Below, piece by piece: positions 46,945-55,176 of a stretch of 64,000 nucleotides of DNA. This DNA comes from Planctomycetota bacterium. GTDB taxonomy: Bacteria; Planctomycetota; UBA1135; UBA2386. The translations under genes and the position numbers were made by a program. Within the stretch, counting starts at the first letter, position 1. Each line of letters begins with the position of its first letter. Location of the stretch: NCBI GenBank assembly GCA_016794565.1, contig JAEUHQ010000065.1:53244-117243 (forward strand), read 5' to 3'. Below the pieces are notes generated by a model. The model saw nothing but the letters and a program-made list of their open reading frames with translations, ran no database searches and was not told where the DNA came from.

Positions 46945-48444
46945 TCAGGGGCGAACGGTCGCGGTGCCTTCCCAGTGGGCGCGGTACTTCGGCCACGACC
47001 ACACGGCGATCTCGCGGCCGATGCGGAGTCCGACGTCGTTGTCGACCGGGATGTGGTAGCCGCCCATGGCGCGCGACAGGGCCGCCATCTCCGCCGTGCC
47101 CGAGAACGTCGGCAGGTCGAGCGCCACTTCGTCGCCGGTGTGAACCTCGGTGAGGACGCAGCAGCGCCGCCGCTCCGTGGCGCCGTACGCGTCGCTTCCC
47201 GTGAAGAGCTCCAGGATCTTGCTGCACGCGCCGCTGACGGTCGCATGGCCGCTCGTGTAGCCGGGGAAGGGCGGAGTGACGAACACGTACGGCGAGTACG
47301 GGTGCCACTCTTCGGCAGGCATCGAGACGACTCCGCCCTGTGGTCCGGCCCAGCCTCGCACGAGCCGGCCCCGGTAGTAGTGACGCACGAGCGTCCAGGG
47401 TCGGGACGTGTCGTAGAAGCGCTTCGTCTCCCAGCACGCCACGAACGCGTCGAACGCGGCGACGGCGACGGAGAAGTACATCTTCACGTCCTGGTCGAGG
47501 TCGTGGTGGTCGCGTCGCGACACGTCCTGCGCGAACCGCAGCCAGTGCCCGCTCTGCCCCGTCGAGCGCGGTCCGTCCCGCATGAACTCGACGATCGCCT
47601 TCTGCATCGGCGTGAGGAGCTGGTTGTACGCGAGCACCTCGTCGGTCTGCTGCTTCAGGCGGGCGTCGTCGGTCTTCGTCGTCGGCGGCGGCTCGGCGCG
47701 GAACTGCGCAGCCGATTCGAGAACGAGCGGCGTCACGCGGAACCAGTGCGGCGTGAGGAAGCCCGGCGTGAACGTGGTCCCGTCGGCGCGCGTGAACGGG
47801 ATCGGCTGCCAACGGTCCGGGTCGACGATGCGATCCGGCGGGTTGACCGGTCGGTAGCCGGTGTAGTCGGAGTAGGGCGTGCCGTCGCTGCCGGGTTCGT
47901 CGCCGAGCTGGTTGCTGCCGTCGTGCAGCCGATGCTCGAGGACCGCTGCCGCGACGGTGTTTCCGATGCCCTGTGGCGTCGACGTGTCGCGCGATGCGTC
48001 GTCGGGGTCGAAGCCGAGTGCCAGCATCTGCTCGCGCAGGTAGGCCGCGTCGCCGCCGAACACGCCCAGCAGGGCGCGGTACGACGCGTACGCGATCGCC
48101 TTCTCCTTGTTGGCGATCGTACGCTCCGCTGCGGGGCGCCGCAGCGAGCCGCCCAGACGCGTGCCGACCGCCTTCGCGTCGTAGGCCGCCCACGCATCGA
48201 ACATCGCGACTGCCCAGATCATCATCTGCCGCGACAGGATCGTCGGGCGCGCGCCGATCCGGTCGACTTCGCGGGCGGCGACCTCCTGCGTCACGTTGAG
48301 CCAGCGGTAGGCCGCGTTCTGTTCGGCGAGTGGCACCAGCTCCTGGTGGGTGAGCGCGTAGCGCAGCTGGTCGTCGGCGACAGGGGGCGGGCCGCCGGAG
48401 CAGGCGGCGGTCGCAAAGAGGAAGAACGCGTGGCATCGGCGCAT
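46945..48444 (-). CDS. Vanadium-dependent haloperoxidase/PAP2-superfamily lipoprotein
   Basis: 499-aa exported protein. From ATG 48444 there is a short signal with a lipobox-like FATAAC, Cys near residue 15. The C-terminal half has the full vanadate/phosphate-binding signature of the superfamily: Lys-x6-Arg-Pro in KRFYDTSRP, then TSGH in PGYTSGHATVSGA, then Ser-Arg-x5-His-x3-Asp in SRAMGGYHIPVD. All ligands are present. The length suits vanadium haloperoxidases rather than small PAP2 phosphatases. It probably oxidises halide at the cell surface, or dephosphorylates lipids; halide specificity cannot be read. Marine planctomycetes often encode such proteins. Confidence 0.85.
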   Translation of the reverse strand: MRRCHAFFLFATAACSGGPPPVADDQLRYALTHQELVPLAEQNAAYRWLNVTQEVAAREVDRIGARPTILSRQMMIWAVAMFDAWAAYDAKAVGTRLGGSLRRPAAERTIANKEKAIAYASYRALLGVFGGDAAYLREQMLALGFDPDDASRDTSTPQGIGNTVAAAVLEHRLHDGSNQLGDEPGSDGTPYSDYTGYRPVNPPDRIVDPDRWQPIPFTRADGTTFTPGFLTPHWFRVTPLVLESAAQFRAEPPPTTKTDDARLKQQTDEVLAYNQLLTPMQKAIVEFMRDGPRSTGQSGHWLRFAQDVSRRDHHDLDQDVKMYFSVAVAAFDAFVACWETKRFYDTSRPWTLVRHYYRGRLVRGWAGPQGGVVSMPAEEWHPYSPYVFVTPPFPGYTSGHATVSGACSKILELFTGSDAYGATERRRCCVLTEVHTGDEVALDLPTFSGTAEMAALSRAMGGYHIPVDNDVGLRIGREIAVWSWPKYRAHWEGTATVRP

Positions 48445-48523
48445 GCAGGCATCAGAACCCGTCGCCCTTGCCGGAAGAAGGTCGCGCGCGTGTGGTTTCG
48501 CGCGGATCGCCGCTGGAACGGAC

Positions 48524-49567
48524 ATGCGCCCGTCACTCCTCGGCTGCGTCGTTCTCTTCGTCTCCCTCGCCGGCACCGCCGCGGGCCAGACCGTCGTGCT
48601 GGCGACCGACTTCTCCTCCGTTCCCGCCGCGGTCGCCCCGGGCAGCGCCGCGCTCGAAGGCGTCCAGGGCTTCGCCGGGCTCGGTCCGGCAGGCAGCCAG
48701 TTCGGCGGCACGTTCCTGCGCAGCGCGACCGGCAACCCGGTGACGATCTCGCTGACGAACCTGCCGCCGCACGACGCGATCTCGATCGACTTCCTCTTCG
48801 CGGCGATCGACTCGCTCGACGGCACGGGTGCGTTCCCGTCCGGCGACTTCTTCGCGATCACGATCGACGGCAACACGTTCTTCCGCGAGTCGTTCGCGAA
48901 CGCGACCACGTCGCAGATCCAGAGCTACGTGCCGCCGCCGGGAGTCGAACTCGCGCGCTTCCAGGATCTCGGCTTCTCGGGGCCGGGCGGCTTCTACACC
49001 GACAGCGCGTACTGGCTCGGTGGCGACCCGACCTTCCAGGCGATCGGCCATTCGGCGTCGACGTTGACGATCACGATGGTGATCGAAGGGCCCGGCATCC
49101 AGCCCTTGTCCGACGAGTCGTGGGCGATCGACAACCTGACGATCAGCACGTTCTCTTCGGCGAGCGTCGGCAGTGCGACGGCGTACGGGACCTCGTGCGG
49201 GCCGTCGCTCTCGGTGTTCGGGACGCCGACCACGAGCCAGCCGCTGTCGCTGTTCGTAGGCGACCTGCCGGGCAACACCGTGCTCACGGGATACATGATC
49301 GGACTGTCCGACCAGTCCGTGAACGGCATGCCGCTGCCGCTGTCCCTCGACCCGTACGGTGCTTTGGGTTGTGTGCTGCTGCAGGACGCGGCGATCACTC
49401 TCGTGATGCCGCTCCTGCTCCAAGGCACCGCCGGGACCGCCGCGCTGCCGGTGCCGGGAGCCATGGCCGGCCTCACGTTCTTCCTCCAGGCGTGGGGGCT
49501 CGCGGCCGGCGTGAATCCCGCGGACCGCGTGTTCTCGAACGGCGTGCGCATCGTGCTCGGGAGTTGA
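48524..49567 (+). CDS. Secreted protein with shared C-terminal module
   Basis: 347-aa exported protein. The signal peptide ends at TAAGQ (residue 22). The N-terminal 200 residues form a beta-rich domain (ISIDFLFAAIDSLDG, FAITIDGNTFFRESF, TITMVIEGPGIQP, WAIDNLTI), resembling lectin-like jelly-roll domains. The C-terminal 120 residues are the module shared with other secreted proteins here: YGTSCGPSLSVFG, LPLSLDPYGALGCVLL, and AGLTFFLQAWGLAAG before the end. It starts at ATG 48524, divergent from the haloperoxidase-like gene 79 nt away. Ligand unknown. Confidence 0.82.
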   Translation: MRPSLLGCVVLFVSLAGTAAGQTVVLATDFSSVPAAVAPGSAALEGVQGFAGLGPAGSQFGGTFLRSATGNPVTISLTNLPPHDAISIDFLFAAIDSLDGTGAFPSGDFFAITIDGNTFFRESFANATTSQIQSYVPPPGVELARFQDLGFSGPGGFYTDSAYWLGGDPTFQAIGHSASTLTITMVIEGPGIQPLSDESWAIDNLTISTFSSASVGSATAYGTSCGPSLSVFGTPTTSQPLSLFVGDLPGNTVLTGYMIGLSDQSVNGMPLPLSLDPYGALGCVLLQDAAITLVMPLLLQGTAGTAALPVPGAMAGLTFFLQAWGLAAGVNPADRVFSNGVRIVLGS

Positions 49568-49588
49568 TGCGTGCCGGGCCGCGGCGGC

Positions 49589-49594
49589 TACGCT
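49589..49594 (+). promoter_or_regulatory. Candidate -10 (TACGCT)
   Basis: TACGCT lies 12 nt before ATG 49607, with no ribosome-binding site between them. Confidence 0.28.
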
Positions 49595-49606
49595 CGCCGC
49601 CGCCGC

Positions 49607-51454
49607 ATGCGTCCGTTCCCGATCCGCCGCCCCGTCCTCCTCGCCGCGTGGGTGCTTTCGCTGCTCTCCGCGACGGTGCCATCGATCCGCGCGCAGGACG
49701 CCTGGAAGCTGCCGCCGAGCGGTGCTGCCGAGTACTCGCGCAGATACGACGCGGCCACCGGTACGGCGCCGTCGTTCGGCGAGGCACAGAAGCTCGCGCC
49801 GAAGGACAAGGTCCCCGAGTGGCTGCTGCCGCACCTCGTGCCGGCGCCGTGGTTGTGCCAGGGTGAGCTCACGAAGGACCAGCGCGCCGTCGGCGACGAG
49901 CCGCGCGATCTGCGCGACGTGCTGCGCGCCGCGGCGTTCGACCTGCGCATCGACGGGGCGGTGAAGATCCGCTACCGGCGCCTCGTGCCGTTCGGCGATC
50001 TCGTGCTCACCGGCAAGGCCGAGCCGCGCGATGCGGCGGGCAAGCAGACCTTCACGCTGGCCGTCGCGACGGAGGACCCCGAAGTGCGCCCCGGCGAAGC
50101 ACGCGCCGCGCTGCAGAAGTACGTCCGGCCGCTGTGCAAGTACCAGGCGCAGGGCTCGCTGCGCGTCGAGCGCACGTTCGACCGCGAGCGCGGGGCGGTG
50201 GGCGCGTTCGACGCTCGGCTCGAACTCGTGTTCGGCGAGGAGAAGGGCAGGTTCCGCAAGCTCGTCGTCACCGACGCCCAGGAACTCGTCGCACTGCACG
50301 ACAACCAGGACGCGGCGTTCCGCGGCGCGGTGGCAACCGCCATCGTCGAAGGGACGAAGTGGCTGAAGCGCGAGATCGGCGACCTGTCACGGCGCCACTT
50401 CAGGGATCCGGACGACGGCGAGAACACGTACGGCGCGGGCCGCATCGCGCTCGCCGTCCTGACGATGCTGCACGCGGAGGTCCCCGGCGACGATCCGCTG
50501 ATCGCGGCCGCGTTCGACGAGCTGCGCCGGCGCGAACTGGTCGACACCTACTCGCTCGGCGTGTCGTTGCTGGCCCTCGCGGAGCGCTACGCGCCGCCGG
50601 GCGAAGCCGAGCAGCTGCGCAGCGGGGCGCTCGCGGCGCCGCGGCCCCGCACGCTGCCCGACGCGGACAAGGCTCTCGCCGCCGACTGGCTCGCGCGGCT
50701 CCTGAAGAACGTCGACACGCGCCTCGATCCGGGCAGCAAGCTCGCGTTCAACTACACGGCCGCGCCGCGCTTCGACAACTCCGTGCACCAGTACGGCCTT
50801 CTCGGTCTCTACGCCGCTTCGTTGTGCCAGCTCGACGTGCCGGCCGCGACGTGGCAGGCGACTGCCGCGCACCAGCTCGGTGTGCAGTGCAACGACAACG
50901 GTCGCCAGCTCGCGCCGGACGTCATGTCGTACCGCGATCTCGCCGCGAGCGAGCGCGGCGACGCTCCGGCGAAGAGGGCGCGCTCGGCTGCGGCGGTGCC
51001 GGCGCGCGGGTTCGCGTATCACCAGCCCGATCGGCCGGCGTACGGGTCCATGACCGCGGCGGGCATCGGCAGTCTCGTCATCGCCCGCGGCGGGCTCGTG
51101 CGGTCCGGCCAGCCGAAGGCCGAGATCCTTCCGAAGATCGACGCAGCCGTTGCGAGCGGCTTCGCGTGGCTCGCCGCCGAGTTCCACGTGCGCAGCAACC
51201 CGGGATTCGTCGAGCGCGCCGACGACAGCTGGTACTACTACCTCTACGGCCTCGAGCGCACCTGCGAGCTCGCCGGCATCGCGCGCATCGGCGGTCGCGA
51301 CTGGTACTACGAAGGTGCGCTGCAGATCCTCGACCAGCAGAACAAGGGCGGGTCGTTCCGGTCCGAGCGCGAGCGCGGGCTGATGCTCGACGCGACGTGC
51401 TTCGCGATCCTGTTCCTCAAGAAGGCCGCGCTGCCGCCGATCACGGGCGGGTGA
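49607..51454 (+). CDS. Secreted protein with alpha/alpha-toroid (terpenoid-cyclase-like) C-terminus
   Basis: 615-aa exported protein. The signal peptide ends at SIRAQ near residue 30. An N-terminal domain of about 200 residues (PRDLRDVLRAAAFDLRIDGAV, YQAQGSLRVERTF) precedes 370 residues of helical repeats: NTYGAGRIALAVLTMLHAEV, DNSVHQYGLLGLYAASLC, YGSMTAAGIGSLVIARGG, DSWYYYLYGLERTCELAGI, FRSERERGLMLDATCFAILFL. These match the prenyltransferase/squalene-cyclase toroid pattern often seen in planctomycetal secreted proteins. No DxDD cyclase motif is visible, so it is unlikely to be a terpene cyclase. Role unknown. Confidence 0.8.
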   Translation: MRPFPIRRPVLLAAWVLSLLSATVPSIRAQDAWKLPPSGAAEYSRRYDAATGTAPSFGEAQKLAPKDKVPEWLLPHLVPAPWLCQGELTKDQRAVGDEPRDLRDVLRAAAFDLRIDGAVKIRYRRLVPFGDLVLTGKAEPRDAAGKQTFTLAVATEDPEVRPGEARAALQKYVRPLCKYQAQGSLRVERTFDRERGAVGAFDARLELVFGEEKGRFRKLVVTDAQELVALHDNQDAAFRGAVATAIVEGTKWLKREIGDLSRRHFRDPDDGENTYGAGRIALAVLTMLHAEVPGDDPLIAAAFDELRRRELVDTYSLGVSLLALAERYAPPGEAEQLRSGALAAPRPRTLPDADKALAADWLARLLKNVDTRLDPGSKLAFNYTAAPRFDNSVHQYGLLGLYAASLCQLDVPAATWQATAAHQLGVQCNDNGRQLAPDVMSYRDLAASERGDAPAKRARSAAAVPARGFAYHQPDRPAYGSMTAAGIGSLVIARGGLVRSGQPKAEILPKIDAAVASGFAWLAAEFHVRSNPGFVERADDSWYYYLYGLERTCELAGIARIGGRDWYYEGALQILDQQNKGGSFRSERERGLMLDATCFAILFLKKAALPPITGG

Positions 51455-51463
51455 GGTCCGCCG

Positions 51464-51476
51464 TGCGGAATCCGCA
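51464..51476. promoter_or_regulatory. Palindrome upstream of the arsenic operon
   Basis: TGCGGAATCCGCA is a perfect 6-1-6 inverted repeat. Flanking CCGTGC/GCACGG arms extend it to 51461-51482. It lies in the 65-nt gap before arsM and may be an operator, or part of a terminator of the upstream gene. Confidence 0.3.
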
Positions 51477-51519
51477 GCACGGGCTGCGTCCGTTTCGCTG
51501 CCGCGGCGTCTCCTCCTGC

Positions 51520-52326
51520 ATGAGCACCGAACCCTCCTCCGTTTCCCCGGACGCGATCCGCAGCGAGACCCGCGCCCGCTACGCACGAACGGCCAGCGGC
51601 TGCTGCGGTCCGGCGAGCACCGGGTGCTGCGGCACGCCGACCCCCGATGCCACGGCCCACGCGCTCGGCTACTCGGCGGCGGACACCGCCGCCGTGCCGG
51701 CCGGCGCGAACCTTGGTCTCGGTTGTGGCAACCCGCTCGCGATCCGGAGCCTCGCGCCGGGCGAGACCGTGCTCGACCTCGGCAGCGGAGCGGGCTTCGA
51801 CGCGTTCCTCGCCGCGCGTGCGGTCGGGCCCTTCGGCCGCGTCATCGGCGTCGACATGACCCCGGAGATGCTGCAGGTCGCACGGGAGAACCGCGACAAG
51901 GGTGGCTTCACGAACGTCGCGTTCCGGCTCGGCGAGATCGAGCATCTGCCCGTCGCCGATGCGAGCGTCGACGTCGTGCTCTCCAACTGCGTGATCAACC
52001 TGTCGCCGGAGAAGCAGCAGGTGTTCCGCGAGGCGTTCCGCGTGCTGCGTCCGGGCGGCCGGCTCGCCATCAGCGACGTCGTCGCACTGCGACCGCTGTC
52101 GGCGGCGGTTCGCGCGGACCTCGAACTGCACACCGGCTGCGTCGCCGGTGCGGCGACGATCGACGACCTGCGGGCCATGGTCGCGGCGGCCGGCTTCGAG
52201 GCGGTCGAGATCCGGCCGAAGGAAGAGCTGCAGGCGGCCGTCGACGGTTGGTTCCCCGATCGGGGCGTGACGGGGCTCGTCGCGTCCGCGACGATCGCCG
52301 CGAAGAAGCCCGCTCTGCGCACATGA
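51520..52326 (+). CDS. arsM: Arsenite S-adenosylmethionine methyltransferase
   Basis: 268-aa enzyme that methylates As(III). SAM-binding motif I is VLDLGSGAGFDAFLAA near 84-99. GVDMTPEMLQVAREN follows. The two cysteines needed to bind As(III) are in DVVLSNCVINL (Cys 157) and LELHTGCVAGA (Cys 207). An N-terminal cysteine-rich stretch (CC at 28-29, CC at 36-37) and LGLGCGNPLAI are also family features. Length normal. It is first of an operon: its stop overlaps the sigma factor start (ATGA). The ATG at 51520 begins conserved sequence. Confidence 0.93.
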   Translation: MSTEPSSVSPDAIRSETRARYARTASGCCGPASTGCCGTPTPDATAHALGYSAADTAAVPAGANLGLGCGNPLAIRSLAPGETVLDLGSGAGFDAFLAARAVGPFGRVIGVDMTPEMLQVARENRDKGGFTNVAFRLGEIEHLPVADASVDVVLSNCVINLSPEKQQVFREAFRVLRPGGRLAISDVVALRPLSAAVRADLELHTGCVAGAATIDDLRAMVAAAGFEAVEIRPKEELQAAVDGWFPDRGVTGLVASATIAAKKPALRT

Positions 52327-52877
52327 CCCCCGACACCGAAGTCCCCTGGCGCGAGATCGCCGACCAGATCGCCCGCTTCGTCCGGCGGCGCGTCGGCGCC
52401 CCGGACGTCGTCGACGACATCGTGCAGGACGTTCTCGCGAAGGGCATCGCCGGGCTGCGCGAAGGCCGCATCGACGGATCCCTGCACGCGTGGCTGCTCC
52501 GCGTCGCCCACAACGCCGTGGTCGATCACTACCGTCGTCGCGGCAGATCGTCGGCGACCGTGGATGCAGAAGTGCAGGCGCCGCCGGTCGATTCCGCGGC
52601 CGAGCGAGCCGGTCTGCTCGCGTCCTTCCGCGCGTTCGTCCAGGCCCTGCCGCCCGAACAGCGGGAAGCCGTCCTGCGCACCGAGTACGACGGGCTGAGC
52701 CAGGCCGAACTCGCCCGCGAACTCGGCGTGCCGTCGTCCACGGTGAAGTCGCGAGTGCAGCGGGGACGGCAGCGTCTCGAGGCCGCGTTGCTCGACTGCT
52801 GCACGTTCGAGTTCGACCGCCGCGGGCACCTCGTGGACTGGCACCGGCGGCCCGGCGGCGCGTGCCGCGACTGTTGA
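52323..52877 (+). CDS. SigZ-like ECF sigma factor with cysteine-rich tail
   Basis: 184-aa sigma-70 family factor. Region 2 covers about residues 15-75 (APDVVDDIVQDVLAKGIAGL, LHAWLLRVAHNAVVDHYRR) and region 4 about 105-155 (LPPEQREAVLRTEYDGLSQAELARELGVPSSTVKSRVQRG). The last 26 residues contain all four cysteines of the protein: CC at 159-160 and CRDC at 181-184. This tail matches the pattern of SigZ. Placed between arsM and aqp/arsC with ATGA overlap, it may sense arsenite or another thiophilic signal directly. That role is inference. No anti-sigma gene adjoins it. Confidence 0.88.
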   Translation: MTPDTEVPWREIADQIARFVRRRVGAPDVVDDIVQDVLAKGIAGLREGRIDGSLHAWLLRVAHNAVVDHYRRRGRSSATVDAEVQAPPVDSAAERAGLLASFRAFVQALPPEQREAVLRTEYDGLSQAELARELGVPSSTVKSRVQRGRQRLEAALLDCCTFEFDRRGHLVDWHRRPGGACRDC

Positions 52878-52879
52878 GC

Positions 52880-53530
52880 ATGCGCGCCGTCGTCGCGGAG
52901 GCCCTGGCCACGGCGTTGCTTCTGGCCGTCGTCGTCGGTTCCGGCGTGATGGGCGAGCGCCTCGCCGGCGGCAACGTCGCGATCGCACTTCTCGCGAACT
53001 CACTCGCGACCGCGGCCGGTCTGGTCGTGCTCGTGACGGCGTTCGGTCCGATCTCGGGTGCCCACATGAACCCCGCCGTGACGATCGTCGCCGCGGCACT
53101 GGGACGGTTGCCGTGGCGTGCCGTGCCCGCGCGAGTGCTCGCGCAGGTCGCCGGCGGCGTCTCCGGCGTCGTCCTCGTGCACGTCATGTTCGCCCTGCCG
53201 CCGCTCGGGGCGGCGACCAACGTGCGAGCGGGCGTCGACCTCGGGGTGGCCGAAGCGGTGGCCACGTTCTTCCTCGTCTTCGTGGTGTTCGCCGTGCAGG
53301 CCGCCCGGCCCGCCGCGGTGCCGGCCGCGGTCGCGGCCACGGTGTTCGCGGGGTACTGGTTCACGTCGTCCACGTGCTTCGCCAATCCTGCGGTGACGCT
53401 GGCGCGCGCGTTCACCGACACGTTCACGGGCATCCGTTTCGAGGACGTGCCGTCGTTCGTCGCGGGGCAGGCGATCGGCGCGATCGCGGCGCTGCTCACC
53501 TTCCGCTTCCTGGTGGTGGAGAAGGCATGA
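52880..53530 (+). CDS. Aquaporin/glycerol-facilitator family channel
   Basis: 216-aa MIP-family channel with six membrane helices and two re-entrant NPA motifs: HMNPAVT (Asn near 64) and CFANPAVTLAR (Asn near 169), the first followed by a helix as expected. The Arg of the selectivity filter is present after the second NPA. Short length is normal for bacterial forms. Next to arsC it resembles AqpS, which lets arsenite leave the cell after arsenate reduction; transport of As(III) is inferred. It begins 2 nt after the sigma factor stop and overlaps arsC by 4 nt. Confidence 0.9.
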   Translation: MRAVVAEALATALLLAVVVGSGVMGERLAGGNVAIALLANSLATAAGLVVLVTAFGPISGAHMNPAVTIVAAALGRLPWRAVPARVLAQVAGGVSGVVLVHVMFALPPLGAATNVRAGVDLGVAEAVATFFLVFVVFAVQAARPAAVPAAVAATVFAGYWFTSSTCFANPAVTLARAFTDTFTGIRFEDVPSFVAGQAIGAIAALLTFRFLVVEKA

Positions 53531-53949
53531 CCGACTCTCCGTTCGTTGTCGTGTTCGCGTGCGTGCACAACGCCGGTCGTTCGCAGATGGCGGCAGCGTT
53601 CTTCTCGCAGCTCGTCGCCCAGGGTCGCGGCCGCGCGATTTCCGCCGGGACCGCTCCGGGAAGCCGCGTGCACCCCGAGGTCGTCGACGCGATGCGCGAA
53701 GTGGGCATCGACCTCGCGGCCGCGAAGCCGACGAAACTCACCGCGGAGCTGGCCCGCGGTGCGCGACTGCTCGTCACGATGGGCTGCGGCGACGAGTGTC
53801 CTGCGGTGCCCGGCATGCGCCGCGAGGACTGGCCGCTGCCCGACCCGAAGGGGCAGCCGGTCGAGCGCGTGCGGCGGATCCGGGACGAGATCCGCGACCG
53901 GGTCGTCGCGTTGCTCGCACGCGAAGGGCTCGGTCGTCCCGCGTCGTAG
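53527..53949 (+). CDS. arsC: Arsenate reductase, low-molecular-weight phosphatase type
   Basis: 140-aa enzyme reducing arsenate to arsenite. The nucleophilic P-loop CVHNAGRS has Cys 12 and Arg 18. The pair of relay cysteines is in MGCGDECP (Cys 87 and 91). The general acid lies in the WPLPDPKG loop. These are the three cysteines of thioredoxin-coupled ArsC. It is last gene of the arsM-sigma-aqp-arsC operon; its ATG overlaps the aqp stop (ATGA). A strong inverted repeat follows the stop. Confidence 0.95.
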   Translation: MTDSPFVVVFACVHNAGRSQMAAAFFSQLVAQGRGRAISAGTAPGSRVHPEVVDAMREVGIDLAAAKPTKLTAELARGARLLVTMGCGDECPAVPGMRREDWPLPDPKGQPVERVRRIRDEIRDRVVALLAREGLGRPAS

Positions 53950-53951
53950 GC

Positions 53952-53986
53952 ACGAACCGTCCAAGGTGCGGTTGCCGACGGTTCGT
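53952..53986 (+). terminator. Inverted repeat after arsC
   Basis: Perfect 10-bp arms ACGAACCGTC and GACGGTTCGT with a 15-nt loop, starting 3 nt after the arsC stop. No T-tract follows. Its position suits a transcript end for the arsenic operon. Confidence 0.45.
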
Positions 53987-53994
53987 CGATGCGC

Positions 53995-54000
53995 TAGACC
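53995..54000 (+). promoter_or_regulatory. Candidate -10 (TAGACC)
   Basis: TAGACC is 36 nt before ATG 54037 and lies after the putative arsC terminator, so the chaperone gene probably has its own promoter. Confidence 0.28.
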
Positions 54001-54036
54001 CGGCGCGCGGATGGTGGTGGCGCCGCCGCACGAACG

Positions 54037-55077
54037 ATGCAATTCCAGGACTACTACACCACGCTCGGTGTGTCGCGCACGGCGACGGCCGACGAGATCA
54101 AGCGCGCGTATCGCAAGCTGGCGAAGGAGTGGCACCCCGACCGCCATCCGCCGCACAAGCGGAAGGACGTCGAGGACAAGTTCAAGGCGATCGCGGAGGC
54201 GCACGAAGTGCTCAGCGATCCCGAGAAGAGGAAGCGCTACGACGCGCTCGGCGAGCACTGGCGCCACGGCCAGGACTTCCAGCCGCCGCCGGGCGGGGGC
54301 GGGTACCGCCAGGTCGACCCCGAGGAGTTCGCGCGCATGTTCGGCGGCCGCATGGGCGGTGGTGGCGGCGGCGGCTTCTCGGACTTCTTCGCCCAGATGT
54401 TCGGCGACATGTTCGCCGGCGGCGGTGCGCGCGACGGGCAGGCGCGGCGGCGTCGCGCAGCGACCGGGCCGGACGCGGAGGCGGAGATCGAAGTGAAGGT
54501 CGGTGAGGCGCTGCTCGGCGGCAAGCGGTCGTTCCAGCTGCGCATCGCCGTGCCGTGCGAGCAGTGCGACGGTGAAGGGCGCATCGGGAGTCGCACGTGC
54601 CCCGCGTGCGGCGGACTCGGCAGCACGCAGCGCGAGAAGACGGTCGAACTCACGATCCCGAAGGACGCGCGCGACGGGCAGGTGCTTCGGCTGCGCGGCC
54701 TCGGTGAGGCGGGCGAAGCCGGGCCCGGCGACCTGCTCCTCACGCTGCGCCTCGTGCCCGACGACGTCTACCGCATGCGCGACGACGACGTCGAGGCCGA
54801 CGTGGTGGTGGCGCCCTGGGACCTGCTCGACGGCACGAAGGTCGACGTCGCCGTTCCCGGTGGCACCGCGACGGCCCGCATCCCGGCGGGCACTCGGCCC
54901 GGCCAGCGTCTGCGTTTGCGCAACCAGGGCCTGCCGCGCACGGACGGGCAGCGCGGCGACCTCTATCTCGTCGTGCGCGTCGGTCTCCCGGAGACGCTCG
55001 ACGATCGCCAGAAGGAACTGCTGCGCGAACTCGGCAAGGGCGCACCGGCGGTGCGCGGCGGAGCGGCGAAGCAGTGA
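54037..55077 (+). CDS. J-domain co-chaperone with half zinc finger (DnaJ/CbpA-like)
   Basis: 346-aa Hsp70 co-chaperone. The J domain (residues 5-72) has HPD at 33-35. A Gly/Phe-rich linker spans about 90-140. The zinc-binding region has only two of the usual four CxxCxGxG motifs (CEQCDGEG and CPACGGLG near 175-197), enough for one zinc site. Two substrate-binding beta domains follow, with LRLRGLGEAGEAGPGDLLLT and RLRNQGLPRTDGQRGDLYL. No dnaK or grpE adjoins. It is shorter in the zinc region than classical DnaJ but longer than CbpA, which has none. Confidence 0.9.
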   Translation: MQFQDYYTTLGVSRTATADEIKRAYRKLAKEWHPDRHPPHKRKDVEDKFKAIAEAHEVLSDPEKRKRYDALGEHWRHGQDFQPPPGGGGYRQVDPEEFARMFGGRMGGGGGGGFSDFFAQMFGDMFAGGGARDGQARRRRAATGPDAEAEIEVKVGEALLGGKRSFQLRIAVPCEQCDGEGRIGSRTCPACGGLGSTQREKTVELTIPKDARDGQVLRLRGLGEAGEAGPGDLLLTLRLVPDDVYRMRDDDVEADVVVAPWDLLDGTKVDVAVPGGTATARIPAGTRPGQRLRLRNQGLPRTDGQRGDLYLVVRVGLPETLDDRQKELLRELGKGAPAVRGGAAKQ

Positions 55078-55176
55078 CGCTGCATGCCGGATGCGCCGCC
55101 GCGCTTGACGGGCCCAGGCGGCGCCGCGATCGTCCTGCCGCCCCAGGCCGAGGCGGCCTTGGCGATGGAGGCTGGC

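Noticed and set aside
44239..49866. Plus-strand open frame of 1875 codons
   Set aside because: It crosses three well-supported genes on both strands and has no recognisable domain; an antisense shadow.
49607..51454. Squalene/terpenoid cyclase function
   Set aside because: The helical toroid pattern fits, but no DxDD catalytic motif is visible and the protein is exported. Only the fold-type is reported.
54037..55077. Classical DnaJ with its own dnaK operon
   Set aside because: Only two zinc-finger repeats are present, and no dnaK or grpE is adjacent.
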